Below are positions 9,701 through 20,666 of a stretch of DNA of 64,000 bases, one piece after another. Source of the DNA: Paraphoma chrysanthemicola (Eukaryota; Ascomycota; Dothideomycetes; Pleosporales; Phaeosphaeriaceae); the NCBI GenBank assembly GCA_020744225.1, contig JAGMWG010000020.1, forward strand, positions 310,001-374,000, given 5' to 3'. Position numbers and translations under genes: made by a program. Positions within the stretch are counted from its first letter, which is position 1. Each line of letters opens with the position of its first letter. The notes under the pieces were generated by a model. That model had not been told where the DNA came from. It worked only from the letters and a program-made list of their open reading frames with translations, and searched no databases.

Positions 9701-11528
9701 ATGCCCTTTTCCTCGCCGTTTCCCGCGTTGAGCATCCCCAAGTGCAACCTGCTCGAGTACCTGTTCCCAACCGGGAGCACGCCAACGGATACGCCAATAT
9801 GGATTGACTCGCAGAATACCGACCACCATCTCACCCCGCGTACCTTATTGCAATGGACCAAGCGGCTGGCCTTGGGCCTAGATCGCGTCGGGAGCAAGCC
9901 TGGAGAGGTAGTCTTGATCCTTACTCCTAATCACATTTTCGTGCCAGTGGCATATCTGGGCATAGTAGGCTCCAAGCGCATCTTCAGTGGAGCCAATCCG
10001 GCATATACTGTCTCCGGTAGGTCGTGGACGAATACAGCCCACACGTCGACGCTCCATGTACTGATCAAGCACAGAACTTATACATCAAATTTCAAATACT
10101 CAGGCCCAAGTCATTCTTGCACACCCCTCACTTGCCCAGACTGCCACAGCCGCCGCCAAAGGAGCAGGCCTCCCGGCTGGACGTGTCTTCCTATTTTCTG
10201 ACCAACCAAACGCGCCGGTCCATGGCTGCGAGGATTGGAGAAGCTTTCTGCCATCAGCAGAAGAGGGCGACGCATATACCTTTCCTAAACTCTCCGAGAC
10301 TGAAGCGACTACCACGACGGCGACAGTCAATTTTTCCTCGGGAACAACTGGCTTGCCCAAAGGCGTAGAAGTTAGCCACCACAACATAATTGCGAACCTC
10401 GACCAGACCATCTTCATGCGCTATTTGCACAAGCCCTGGAACGCAGACACACGACCGCGAGAAACATGGATTGGTTTCCTCCCGCTCTATCACGCATATG
10501 GACAATTGTACGCCATCGCCATGGCGCAGAAGCTGCAAATACCCATCTATATCATGAAAAAGTTTGAGTACGAACCTTTCCTGCAGACGATACAGGATCG
10601 AAAAGTCACTCATCTTCAGGTTGCGCCACCAATTATGGTCATGCTGAGCAAGCGGCCAGAGACTGCAAAGTATGATTTGAGTAGTGTGACAGATGTTCTT
10701 TGTGGCGCAGCTCCCCTATCCAAGGAACTGCAAAACGAGATCAGTAGGAAACTAGGTTGTGAGATTTTGCAAGGCTGGGGCATGACGGAAGTCACATGTG
10801 GCGCCATACATGTTCCGGGTGGTACTACAGACGAGTAAGTGCAAACAAATAAAAAGCCTCAAGCGGTATCCTAATCCATGTCAGTTCCGGAAGCGTTGGT
10901 CAATTGGATCCGAATTGCGAGTATATGCTCCTGGATGACGATGGCAATGAAGTGGCCGATGGGCAGCCTGGCGAGCTGTACGTGCGAGGACCCAACATCT
11001 GCTTAGGTTATTGGCGAAATCCACAAGCTACCAAAGAGTCCATAACTCCAGACGGTTGGCTAAAGTCTGGCGACGTGGCCGTGGTCAAAAATGGCTGGTT
11101 CTGGATTGGTAAGTGCCCACACCAACTGAATGCATAGCCACGCTAATCATGTCGCACGAACAGTGGACCGGAAAAAGGAACTTATCAAGGTCAACGCTCT
11201 ACAGGTCGCCCCTGCAGAGCTCGAAGCTGTACTTCTGGAATTTGACCCTATTGCTGACGCCGCTGCGGTCGGCATTACCCTCGATGGTCAAGAGTGGCCA
11301 CGAGCCTATGTCACTCTCAAGGATGAACACAAGGGCAAAATCACAGCAGAGCATATACATGAGCACATGAAGATCAAAGTGGCAAAACATAAACAACTTG
11401 TCGGTGGTATTGAGTTCGTTGATGAGGTGCCCAAACTTCAATCGGGGAAGATCATGCGCAAAGTGGTCAAAGACTGGGCGAAGAGGGACGCAGAGAAAAT
11501 GAGTGGAAATTTGAAGGCTAAATTATAA
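9701..11528 (+). CDS. acyl-CoA synthetase, 4-coumarate-CoA ligase-like, ending in AKL
   Basis: ATP-dependent CoA ligase that adenylates a carboxylic acid and transfers it to CoA. Exons 9701-10016, 10075-10834, 10885-11108 and 11164-11528 give 554 aa, typical of the 4CL-like family. The P-loop signature SSGTTGLPKG is near residue 195, the hinge/A8 motif VDRKKELIK is near 434, and the catalytic Lys is in LQSGKIMRK near the end. The A8 core reads KVNALQVAP where most relatives have a Gly before the Leu/Phe, a small variation. The C-terminus Ala-Lys-Leu fits the PTS1 consensus, so a peroxisomal location is predicted, as for plant and fungal 4CL-like enzymes. In the cluster it would activate the acid made by the ALDH or by ester hydrolysis for beta-oxidation. 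Confidence 0.92.
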
Positions 11529-12592
11529 GCTTGAATAGAAAGGGACACTATTTGCATCTATTGTACTGGCGATATGTGCCCATTAAAGAGTATGGCTCGG
11601 GCTAGTCACTGTTCAATCTAGGGTCGTGTATAGCCTCGAATATTTCCATGGATGTTTCGTTGCTCCTTTTCTCAACGTATAGGCATTCAATGCGAGTTGT
11701 GGGTCGCGAAGATCTCGATCAGACGAAATCCATGAATCGGGTTCTCGGTACTGCACCATGACATCTCCGGGTGTGATACCTCTCAATGCATTCGCGTGTG
11801 TTTACGTCTGCAGTCCAGCCTTTATAACACCTTGAAGGCCTCTAGGCTATTACACTAAGGCTGTCTTCACTACTCTAGCAGCGATCGCATCTATCTGCGC
11901 TGCCCGCAAAAGGAGATGCGGATGGGGTAGATTTGTTGTTCCACCTAAGCTGCAAAGGTGCAGTTTAGCTGCCGATCTTCTCTGCGCCGCTGTTGTAACA
12001 TGGTCGCCTCAAGGGCGTGGCACATTATTCATGTTATCCTCCCATCTAAGACCTCGTGAAGCACACTGCTAGGCAGTTGTATAAGACCGTCGCAGCTTCT
12101 TCTGTCGATACGTCTTGCGGGGTTTAGTACAGAAGGCTGCTGCAACCGGCAGCACATTAAGCGCGTCAACCCCGCCTCACCTTTTCCGTAGGGTGGACGC
12201 CGACATCCTTCGCCTAACCAAAATTACTCAACTGCAGCTTGTATCCGCATGATTCGTGTCGGAAGCGTGCACTAGCCCATAGAGTATAGGCCCTGGATCT
12301 TGTCTTCCGCCAACCGGAGAGGAAGGAGGTGTCTAGATGGTAGTGAGAGCTTCCGAGGAACGGTTAAAGACATCAGAGAGTTGATCGTCGCGTCGTAGTG
12401 GTGTGGTAGCTTGTGATCCCTCTTCTTCATGTATTTCTTGCCAGCACCAGCGCTCTTATAGTAGTTTTCCGCATCATCAATCTCAATATCACAGCATTTG
12501 ATCTTCCCTGTGACAGCCGCTCTTCCACGGCCAATATAGACACCAAATCCAATCTATCATCGTCCTGGTAGGTAGCGGGTGCAGCCTCCGAG
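11529..12592. other. intergenic, promoter of BVMO 1
   Basis: About 1.06 kb with no coding sequence I can support. It serves as terminator region of the ligase and promoter of the first BVMO. Confidence 0.5.
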
Positions 12593-14503
12593 ATGGCGCC
12601 TTCCGAGATGCCAAATGCCCTCAACGGCGTAAATGGTTTTGGGCACAACTATGACTACCCACCGTCAAACGTCGACGGCCCGTACAAGATTCTCAATCAA
12701 TACCATTCCAAGCCGACTAAAATGCGAGTTGCTTGCGCTGGAGCCGGAGCATCTGGCCTTTGCCTCGCCTATAAAATGGAAAAGATGCTGGAGCCTGGGT
12801 CATGGGAGCTCACTCTTTTCGAGAAGAATCCACAATTCGGCGGCACATGGTACGAAAACACCTACCCTGGTGTCGCTTGCGATATACCATCACACGACTA
12901 CAATTTCACATGGGACCCAAAACCAGACTGGTCACAATTCTTTGCATCGGGGAAAGAGATTCAAGGGTACTTTGAACATTTTGCAGAGAGGCACGGTACG
13001 ACTAAGATATCTCAGTGGAGCAGAGCTGTACATGCTAACGATCGTCTAGGAAGCAAGAAATACATGCAGCTCAACAGCAAAATCACCGAAGCGACCTGGG
13101 ACAATGATGAAGGCATCTGGAATCTCAGCATACAAAATCCAAAGACTGGGGAAACAAGGAAGGATTGGGCGCATGTCTTCGTCAATGGAACCGGGATTTT
13201 GAACAACTGGAAATGGCCCGATATCGAGGGCCTCCACGATTTCAAAGGGCCTTTGCTCCACTCCGCTTGCTGGGATCATAAAGTCAAGTTTGATGGAATT
13301 ACAGCAGGCGTTGTTGGCGTCGGCTCGACCAGTGTGCAGATTGTTCCACAGCTCCAGAAGATCTGCAAGGAGGTCCAAGTATATATGCGCAGCCCAACAT
13401 GGATTTCGCCGCCATTTGGGGCCGGTGCCCTTACCGATGACCTACAGAAAGGTCAGGACGTGGATCCAGGCCAAAGGCAATACAATTTCAGTGACGCAGA
13501 CATACAAAGATTCAAAGATGATCCTGAATATCATCTTGAATTCCGAAAGAAGATTGAAGCAGAGATCAACAGCTTGTTTGGCATGTATCAGCAGAACTCG
13601 GAGCTCTCCAATCAGTTCAAGGATGTCATTACAAAAGAGATGCACCGTCGCATGGGTCCTGGAAACGAGGAGCTAAAGAAGTTCATCATTCCGAAATGGT
13701 CTGTCGGCTGCAGGAGAATCTCGCCTGGCGACGGCTTTTTAGAGGCTCTCGTCCAAGACAATGTCACTCCAGTCTTTAGTGGGATCAAACGCGTAGTTCC
13801 GGAAGGCATTGAAACTGTGGATGGTCAAACGCACAAGATGGACGCCTTGGTTTGCGCGACTGGTTTCCAGGTCGCCTTCCAGCCCGCGTTCACGGTACGG
13901 AATGGCGAAGGCGTGTCGATCAAGGAGGACTGGACAGCTGGCCCCAACCTCTACATGGGCGTGTCCGCGCCCAGATTTCCGAACTACTACACGATCGTCG
14001 GTCCTGGAGCGACTTGGAGCAACGGCACCCTCCTTCCTTCGATCGAGACCACGATAGAGTACTCCGTCAAGTGCATGAAGAAGATGCAGACGGAAGGAAT
14101 CAAGGCTATGGCTGTCAAACAGGATGCTCTGGATGCGATCTACGCGCACTTCGACGAGTATCACAAGACCACTGTGTGGCAAGAAGAGTGCCGTAGTTGG
14201 TTCAAAAATGGCCAGATCAAGAACCGAATCTACCTATGGCCTGGAGCAGTAAGTCATTCTGCCGGAGAGTGTGGCGAACCCCGCTTTGAAAGCATCATGA
14301 AAGCTAACCCCTGACCGCCCCAGACCATCCACTTCCTCAAGTCTATTAAAACTCCACGCTGGGAAGACTACGACTATACGTATCGCTACAAGAATCGGTT
14401 CGCATACTTGGGCAATGGTGATGTCAAAGCTACAGCATCAAAGGACGTGCTGGGTCTCAGCCCATACATTCGAAGTTCGGACCATGATTGGGAGGTCGAA
14501 TAA
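12593..14503 (+). CDS. Baeyer-Villiger monooxygenase 1 (FAD/NADPH, type I)
   Basis: Flavin monooxygenase that inserts one oxygen next to a ketone to give an ester or lactone. Exons 12593-12995, 13050-14248 and 14324-14503 give 593 aa. The FAD-binding GAGASG is at residues 50-55; the BVMO fingerprint F-x-G-x3-H-x3-W is complete (Phe199, Gly201, His205, Trp209); the NADPH-binding Rossmann GVGSTS follows. The ATG (FGGTWY...YPG..CD) motif common to BVMOs is present. The first intron (12996-13049) is exactly 54 nt without a stop in frame, so an unspliced transcript would still code; alignment with the second BVMO in this window supports splicing. The last intron removes a 75-nt segment that contains an in-frame stop. 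No PTS1 is present (ends WEVE), so this enzyme is probably cytosolic. Orientation matches the ligase and the regulator downstream. Confidence 0.93.
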
Positions 14504-15667
14504 GTAGCTGTGGACACGCACAGCGCGACAAGAGTGGAAATTGTGTTTGACTACTTGCATTTTATTGGTGGCTAGCGACCCGATTCAATACGAGTTTGCC
14601 GTGTCGCGATTCTTTCATCGATATTGGTATGTCCTTTGGCGGGATGCACGCGCCGAAGCGGGTGTTTGAAGCGATTAGCATGACTGGTGGTGTTTGCAGA
14701 CCCCCGGCGTAGGCCCTGTTGGACCGCAATAGAACAATGGAACAGAATAAATATCCGACCTTTGTATGCACTGGCGTAACATCAGCGGGGGTGTTGGCGG
14801 AGTGGCTTTTTCACAGTGCTGTTCGCGATGGGCTGCGTTCGTTAGTGTCTAAGGCGTCGCTCCTTAACCTCGTGTGCGGGGAGTCTCGGTTGAGCTGTGC
14901 GCTTGCAGCCAATCCCAGCAAGCATTTTTGCGAACCCCTCTTCTTCGACAGTTTGTGCATGATTCACATCAGTCTCGTCCAAGCCCTTCTTGGATCATCA
15001 CACGAATCGCCACGGTGCCAGGACCATGGCAACGCAAGACGCCACAGCAAAGAGATGACTTTGATTGGTCGGTATGAATTCCCTCATTCTCGGGATCATT
15101 CCCTGGTCTCGGTGCTAGTGAACAGTCCATCCAACCAAACACACCGAGCTCCACATCGACGTCAAGCGAAGGATGGACTGGTCCCCTTCGCTCATCGCTT
15201 CGTTGCATTGGCGAACAACCTTAGAAGGTCTCGCACTGCTGCAATCAGCCCCCCATGAAGCCTGCGCATGGTGATCCAATGGTAATATTTCCGCGTCTCC
15301 GACTAGTTTCAAGTAGTCGTGCTGGCTTTTGACACTAAGCACAACGCCGGTAACAGCAAGCAAACCTTGTGACGGCCCTTCAACGAGATACCAAGGTGTT
15401 GCCTTTCTAGCCATCGCCGGTTCCGAGAACCATAGAATTGCGGGGCCCCACCACAACATGTGCATGCGCCCGCCCTTCCCCAGGGACTAGTGATCATGGT
15501 ACGCCTAAAGTCGGAGCTAGAGCTGGCGCGATTCGGGCTTGACTTTGAATCCCTGAGATTTAGTTCAGATGTTCGCCGCTTGTTAGTGGGATTCTTCCCA
15601 ACCCTACGCTTGCTTTGCTTGACTGTTTACTACGACACGACTTCGTTGAGAAACGTCCCGACCCGAT
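14504..15667. other. intergenic, promoter of the Zn2Cys6 regulator
   Basis: About 1.16 kb. Open frames exist on both strands but show no family features or splice-consistent structure, so I see no gene. Confidence 0.5.
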
Positions 15668-18600
15668 ATGAGTACAGATCCTCCAGCGAACATGGCCACT
15701 ACGAAGGACCAGCAAAAGCCTGCCCAGGATGGGAAGGATCAAAATGATGTGGAGAAGCCAGCAAAAGAGAAAACATCCAAGCCACGGCATAGAGCGTCTG
15801 TAGCGTGTGCCTCTTGTCGAGATCGTCGCATTCGAGTAAGTTGGGCATTAAAAACATCGACTCCGCTGCACAGAAATGGCGTTGACGATTCAGCTGCCTG
15901 CGGATCCGTAGCTGACTTTCTCCAGTGTGTTGTTCCTCCAGGCGGTCGAGAATGCACTCAGTGCAAACGATCAGGCGTAGAATGTATCATCAAGAATGAT
16001 GATGAGCGTCGAAGGTATGTCAACCCGGTGAGGAGTACGTGTCCAGAACGAACTGTTCAAAAGCCCTGTGGAAACTTTAAATGCACAAGATTCGATGTAG
16101 ATTCGTAAATCGTGCTCGCAGGCAAGCGTGATGGCACACTTGCGTCATGATTGCATTGTTCTAGGGTTCTTATGGCAGCCACGATCTTTTAATAATACAA
16201 GTAAGCTAACCTTGAGTAGGCCTATCTCGAGAGCATATATGTGCTCCCTAACAGAGCGTGTTGCTCTACTTGAAACCATGCTTAAAGATCGAGGTGAGGA
16301 GCTGCCACCGGCCAACCACCCTCCAAAGACCCGACACGGCAGCCAGCGGGCTGAAGATGCTTCACCTGTTCGTAAATCTGCAGGCGAGTTGCCAAGTACA
16401 CATCAAGACCAATCAAGTCCAGGCAGTCAACCGTCTCCGCATGATGAATATTCATATTTGGAATTCGACCCTATAGCGGTGAATGATAGTCCAGTCGGAG
16501 ACGCGGACAGCGCAAGCTCTCCACCAATACTTCCGCCGCCCAAAAAAGATGGCATGGTCAACAGGTTACTTTCCACGCGGGGGCATCTAAGTTTTGACCA
16601 ACTTAGCGGTCGTCTCCGATACTTTGGGCCCACCACAAATTGCCATGTTCATTCTGACGTCAGTAATCCTATGGATTCTGCCCATGAGCAGTCTGAGCAA
16701 GCCCGTCGGGCTGATAAGATTATACGTTCTCTGCCACTGGAGACGTATGACTACCTCATGGATTTGTTCTGGCAATGCTACAACCCAGTTATCCACGTCT
16801 TACATCAAGATGCTTTCAACGAGGATCGAGAAATGGGTCGGACCCAGTTCTATTCAGGATTTCTCCATGTCTGTGTTTTGGCTATGGGCTTCAGATTCGC
16901 GGACAAAGATCGGCCAGATATCAAGAGGATTTCGTTACCGCAAATGGAGAGCACCCTTCATCGTGAGGCAAAGTACATGCTTGACCATGAACTAGAGCGA
17001 CCTGGTGGCATCCCTTCTGTCGTTGCGCTTCTACTCTTAGGAGACCTAGAATGTGGCGTTGGACGTGATAATCTTGGATGGATGTACGGCGGGATGGCTG
17101 TGAGGCTCGCATTCGATATCGGGTTGGTTCAAAATGCCAGTCTGAATGTATACAATCTGACCTTCTACAGACTTCATCTAGACACACGTGCCTCTGGCTT
17201 ACCAGAACGCGAAGTAGAGATTCGGCAAATGACACTTTGGGCGTGCGTGATATACGACAAGTATGTTTAAATACCACATTTGACGCACACACCCGCTGAC
17301 TCGTCTTTGAAGGTACTGGGCTCTCTTCCTTGGTCGGCCGACTAGTATGAAGTCGTCAGACCTGGAGATTTACAACCTGTCCAAACAATTCGAGCGCCTG
17401 GGTACCTGCAAGCCTGCTGGTGCAGAAAAGAGCATGGAGACGATGATCTACGAGGCGCTTATCGACCTTATGGAGCTTGCTGGGAAAATCACAGAGAACA
17501 TGGATCCACATTCCAAAAACCCCGATTCGGCGATCGATCGTAACCAATATATGCGTATGGCTGCTCTGGATCGCGAATTTTCTAGTTGGTATGCCAGACT
17601 ACCGGAGCAGCTGCGTTGGACGCCAAATAACATTGCGACTGCCCCATTCTCGTTCTTCCTACTACACCAGCAGTACCATGCTAGCTTGATCTTACTTCAC
17701 AGGCCCTTCGCACTTTACGAGGACCAGACTGCAAATGGAGACCAAACAATTGGGCCTGACGATCACTTCTCAGCCTTGAGCAGGACTGTTTGTACTAAAC
17801 ATGCTATACGGGTCGCGAGGATTTACTGGCAGCACCGGCAGCGATTCGACACCAAGCAAATATTTGTGACGGGCATGCAGCACGCAGGTACTGCCGCCAC
17901 TGCCTTGGTTGCCGCACTTGCGTTCATCAAAGATGCCGACGATCGTAACAACAACATGCAATATCTTGAATGCCTCTCTTCTGCGCTCTCCGATATGGCA
18001 TACACCTACCAACCGGCCGCGCGCATGTCTGTGGTACTGCGCGCAGTGATGGTGGAGCTCCGTGGCGGGCCGGAGACCAATCATTTGAAACTATACAAAC
18101 CCAAATCCGCAATTGTGCCCGCTCGGCGTGGCTCCACCATCGACATGGATGAATCCGAAAACATGAGCCAAGTTTGGAAGAAGCGCCAGACAACCCGTCC
18201 GCGAGCGGGTACCGGAGCAAGTATGAGGAAACCACGGACAAGCAGTATGAGTACCACCATGAGCATGTCAGTAGATAGTCATGGACTGAGTATCAAACCA
18301 CCCCCGCCGCGCTTCGACGACCCAGAACGACCAGAAGGATACATCATGGTTACACCGCGATCCGAATTCAATACCTGGCCGGGTTTGTCTGATGCTCCTG
18401 AACTTTCGCATGCACTATCAACTCCGACGACCATCAGCACAACTTCCTCATCGAATTCACAACCACGGAATGACGGGGCTTGGATGGGTGCCGAGTATGA
18501 CTCGAACGATTCGATAACTCAACTAGCAAATGCACATTTCCCAGAGATAATGGGATTCGATGGCGATACGGGTGCTGTCGACGGCATGACCAACCTGGAC

Positions 18601-18756
18601 TTCATGGCTTTAGGTGAAACGAGTGATTGGGGGATGAGCAAGGAGTGGGCTGAGGGTGGCATGGGAGGTGGAGGAAACGATCTGGACGGTTTTCCAACGC
18701 ATACCACATTTAGCACCACAACAGGGCTTGAAAGTGGCGAAAAGTTCCACCTATAA
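15668..18756 (+). CDS. Zn2Cys6 transcription factor with fungal-specific domain
   Basis: Probable pathway regulator in the nucleus. Exons 15668-15835, 15926-16014, 16220-17260 and 17313-18756 give 913 aa. The first intron falls within the zinc cluster; after splicing the six cysteines are Cys47, 50, 57, 66, 69 and 76, a full C-x2-C-x6-C-x8-C-x2-C-x6-C binuclear cluster. A basic linker (ERRRPISRAY) and a leucine-rich heptad segment (LTERVALLETML) follow, as in dimerising Gal4-type factors. The middle holds the fungal_trans domain, with the hallmark YDKYWALFLGRP segment re-formed across intron 3. The tail of about 200 residues is Ser/Thr- and Gly-rich. The second intron is 205 nt, longer than its neighbours, and could hide a tiny exon. 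It lies in the middle of the redox cluster, between the two BVMO genes, which suggests a local regulator. Confidence 0.92.
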
Positions 18757-18966
18757 TGGAACGTCATTGTGTATAGCCCGGGAATAGCAAACAGGTTCAA
18801 AATTTGTGGCAATCAATGTATTACAGTCTTTCAAAAATGTGTCACACTCAAAGCAACCAGACTCCCTTATTTCGGACATGCTGTACTACAAATGGACAAA
18901 ATGCAGCAGATAACTCCAATAATGCACAGCCCACAACCCCGGACTCTTGTCGGCGGCTTGCTAATC

Positions 18967-19444
18967 CTAACCCCGTGCTGCCTCAAGCAATTTGACATGC
19001 TGCTCAGGATGTGTCTTCTCCACGTTGGTTTTGGCAACCTTCTTCATCATGAAATTGGCGTCGATCTCGACCTCTTCACTCAAGTGACCGTCGGCGACAC
19101 GCCACTTTCCAGAGATCGTGAGAACGCCTACGGGGGGTTTCGCGATTACCAGAGAATCAACGCCTTGTGGGACGTTGGTAAGTGTGAGTTTGTACGTAGT
19201 CTTGAAAACCGTGTTAGAGCCAGGATGCTAGAAAGTGTCTGTACGATGGTGTGCTTACCTGGCCAATCGGTTTTCGGTCGGTGATTGAGTATGTGGCTTG
19301 GGTTCGCTTGTCGCCAGACTCAAAGTGATAGCTTATAAGAGCAGGGCAAAGGGTTTTGATCATCAGATCGTGGTTGTGAAGCGCTGCAATGACGATGCCA
19401 GCATCGACGCCGCTGAGAGGAGTGGAAATTTGAGAAGTAGGCAT
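18967..19444 (-). CDS. small conserved-looking fungal protein (DUF7053-like)
   Basis: Two exons, 19259-19444 and 18967-19200, with a 58-nt phase-0 intron, give 139 aa. The protein has an ALHNHD segment near residue 25, a strand-rich middle (YSITDRKP..TTYKLTLTNVPQGVDS), a GVLTISGKWRV segment and a charged helical end. This arrangement of alternating strands and a final helix recalls the small fungal DUF7053 family, possibly with a START/Bet v1-like ligand-binding fold; the family name is from memory and not checked. No signal peptide. It sits tail to tail with the transcription factor and before BVMO 2, in the core of the cluster. A ligand-binding or accessory role is possible but not shown. 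An alternative in-frame ATG at 19459 would add five residues. Confidence 0.7.
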
Positions 19445-20666
19445 GATGAGAAGAGTCAAGAGTGTCTCTGTCGGATTGTGCGTATTGAGATCGTGTTATA
19501 GTGTTGATAGTGAGAATAGTACCCGCTGTGTGAGTGTCCGATAGAGTGATGGATGTGCTGACAGTATTAGAGTCAGCGACTACCCCATCTTATATACACA
19601 TCTTCTTACTCTTGGACGCAGTAGACTTGCATCCCAAAATGGACTTTCAAACGTCAGGACATTACCTGTTGCATGCATGCTACTGCGCCCTACCCCGGTG
19701 CAGACCGTTCCGCTGGTAGCAATACGGTACTACGCCGACGGTCGTCCCTCGACGCGACATCACAAATAGAAACCATCGAAACACGACACAGATCCACGAC
19801 GGATCAAAGAAGCGTCCGGTGCGGACCATGAGAACGCCGTCTGGTACTATCGGTATAGATGAAGCAAGCTGGTCGCGTTTTTAGCTGAATCGCGACACAG
19901 CCGCCCAGTGCTGTAGCTAGTCCAAAAGCACAGAACATCGTGTATTGTGGCACCTTAACATCTCCTTGATACAGTGCTGAGAGCCCTATGATCTGCACTA
20001 GCTGAAGAATAAACGAGACTGAACAGCGCAACATAATCACTTCTTGCTCCTGCAGCTTACCTTCGTCCGGTATGACCACTGCAGCTCTTGATATCATCAT
20101 CGCAATATCGTTGTTGTGTACCGCCGATCATGCACGATGCTGACTAGGACGTCTCCAAGCACGCCGGTTCCGCGCGGGTCTCCAGATGGGTGCAAGCAGC
20201 TATTGGTCTGTGCCGGTCATGTTTGAGGCATCGCCGGAGTGTCTCGCTGGGTGGATCGGATGTTTCGAGGGGCGCCGCAAAGTGGAGAGCCGAACGGCAC
20301 TAGCGAAAATCTAGAGGGGTAGCCTAACGTTTCGCTACGAGTCCCTGGCACTAATGCTTCACCTATTTTCATCTCACGAGTGGGAACGTAATAGTTATCG
20401 CGGCACTTTGAGAAGTAGATCGTACTGATTCTCTTCAGTGTATGCATCTGAGATTAAGGCTAAGCGACGCAATCGCGCTCAAGCATTTCTGCGTTACCAG
20501 AGGCATAAGTATTCATATTAAGCAAAATTGCTGAGATATAGTCCATATATATGCTGTAGAATGCTATCAAACTAATGAAGATGCCCGTAACTTATAGACT
20601 TCCTCGCACAGCCAAACATATTGTGGCCGTCTCCGTGTGGACAATAAGACCAATTCAAGCAAATGC
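19445..20666. other. intergenic region with a weak hydrophobic ORF
   Basis: About 1.2 kb. A minus-strand frame at 19804-20100 (98 codons) contains two hydrophobic stretches, but it has no recognisable family and no clear partner exons; it may be a relic or chance. Nothing else seen. Confidence 0.4.

Noticed and set aside
14719..15258. 179-codon plus-strand ORF between BVMO 1 and the regulator
   Set aside because: Mixed composition, no domain, no signal peptide and no conserved motif; probably chance.
16015..16219. Hidden small exon in the 205-nt intron of the transcription factor
   Set aside because: Direct joining of 16014 to 16220 re-forms the conserved ERRRPISRAY linker in frame, so an extra exon is not needed.
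19804..20100. 98-codon hydrophobic minus-strand ORF near BVMO 2
   Set aside because: Two hydrophobic stretches only; a GTAAGC and TTCAG pair inside leaves the structure unclear and no family is recognised.
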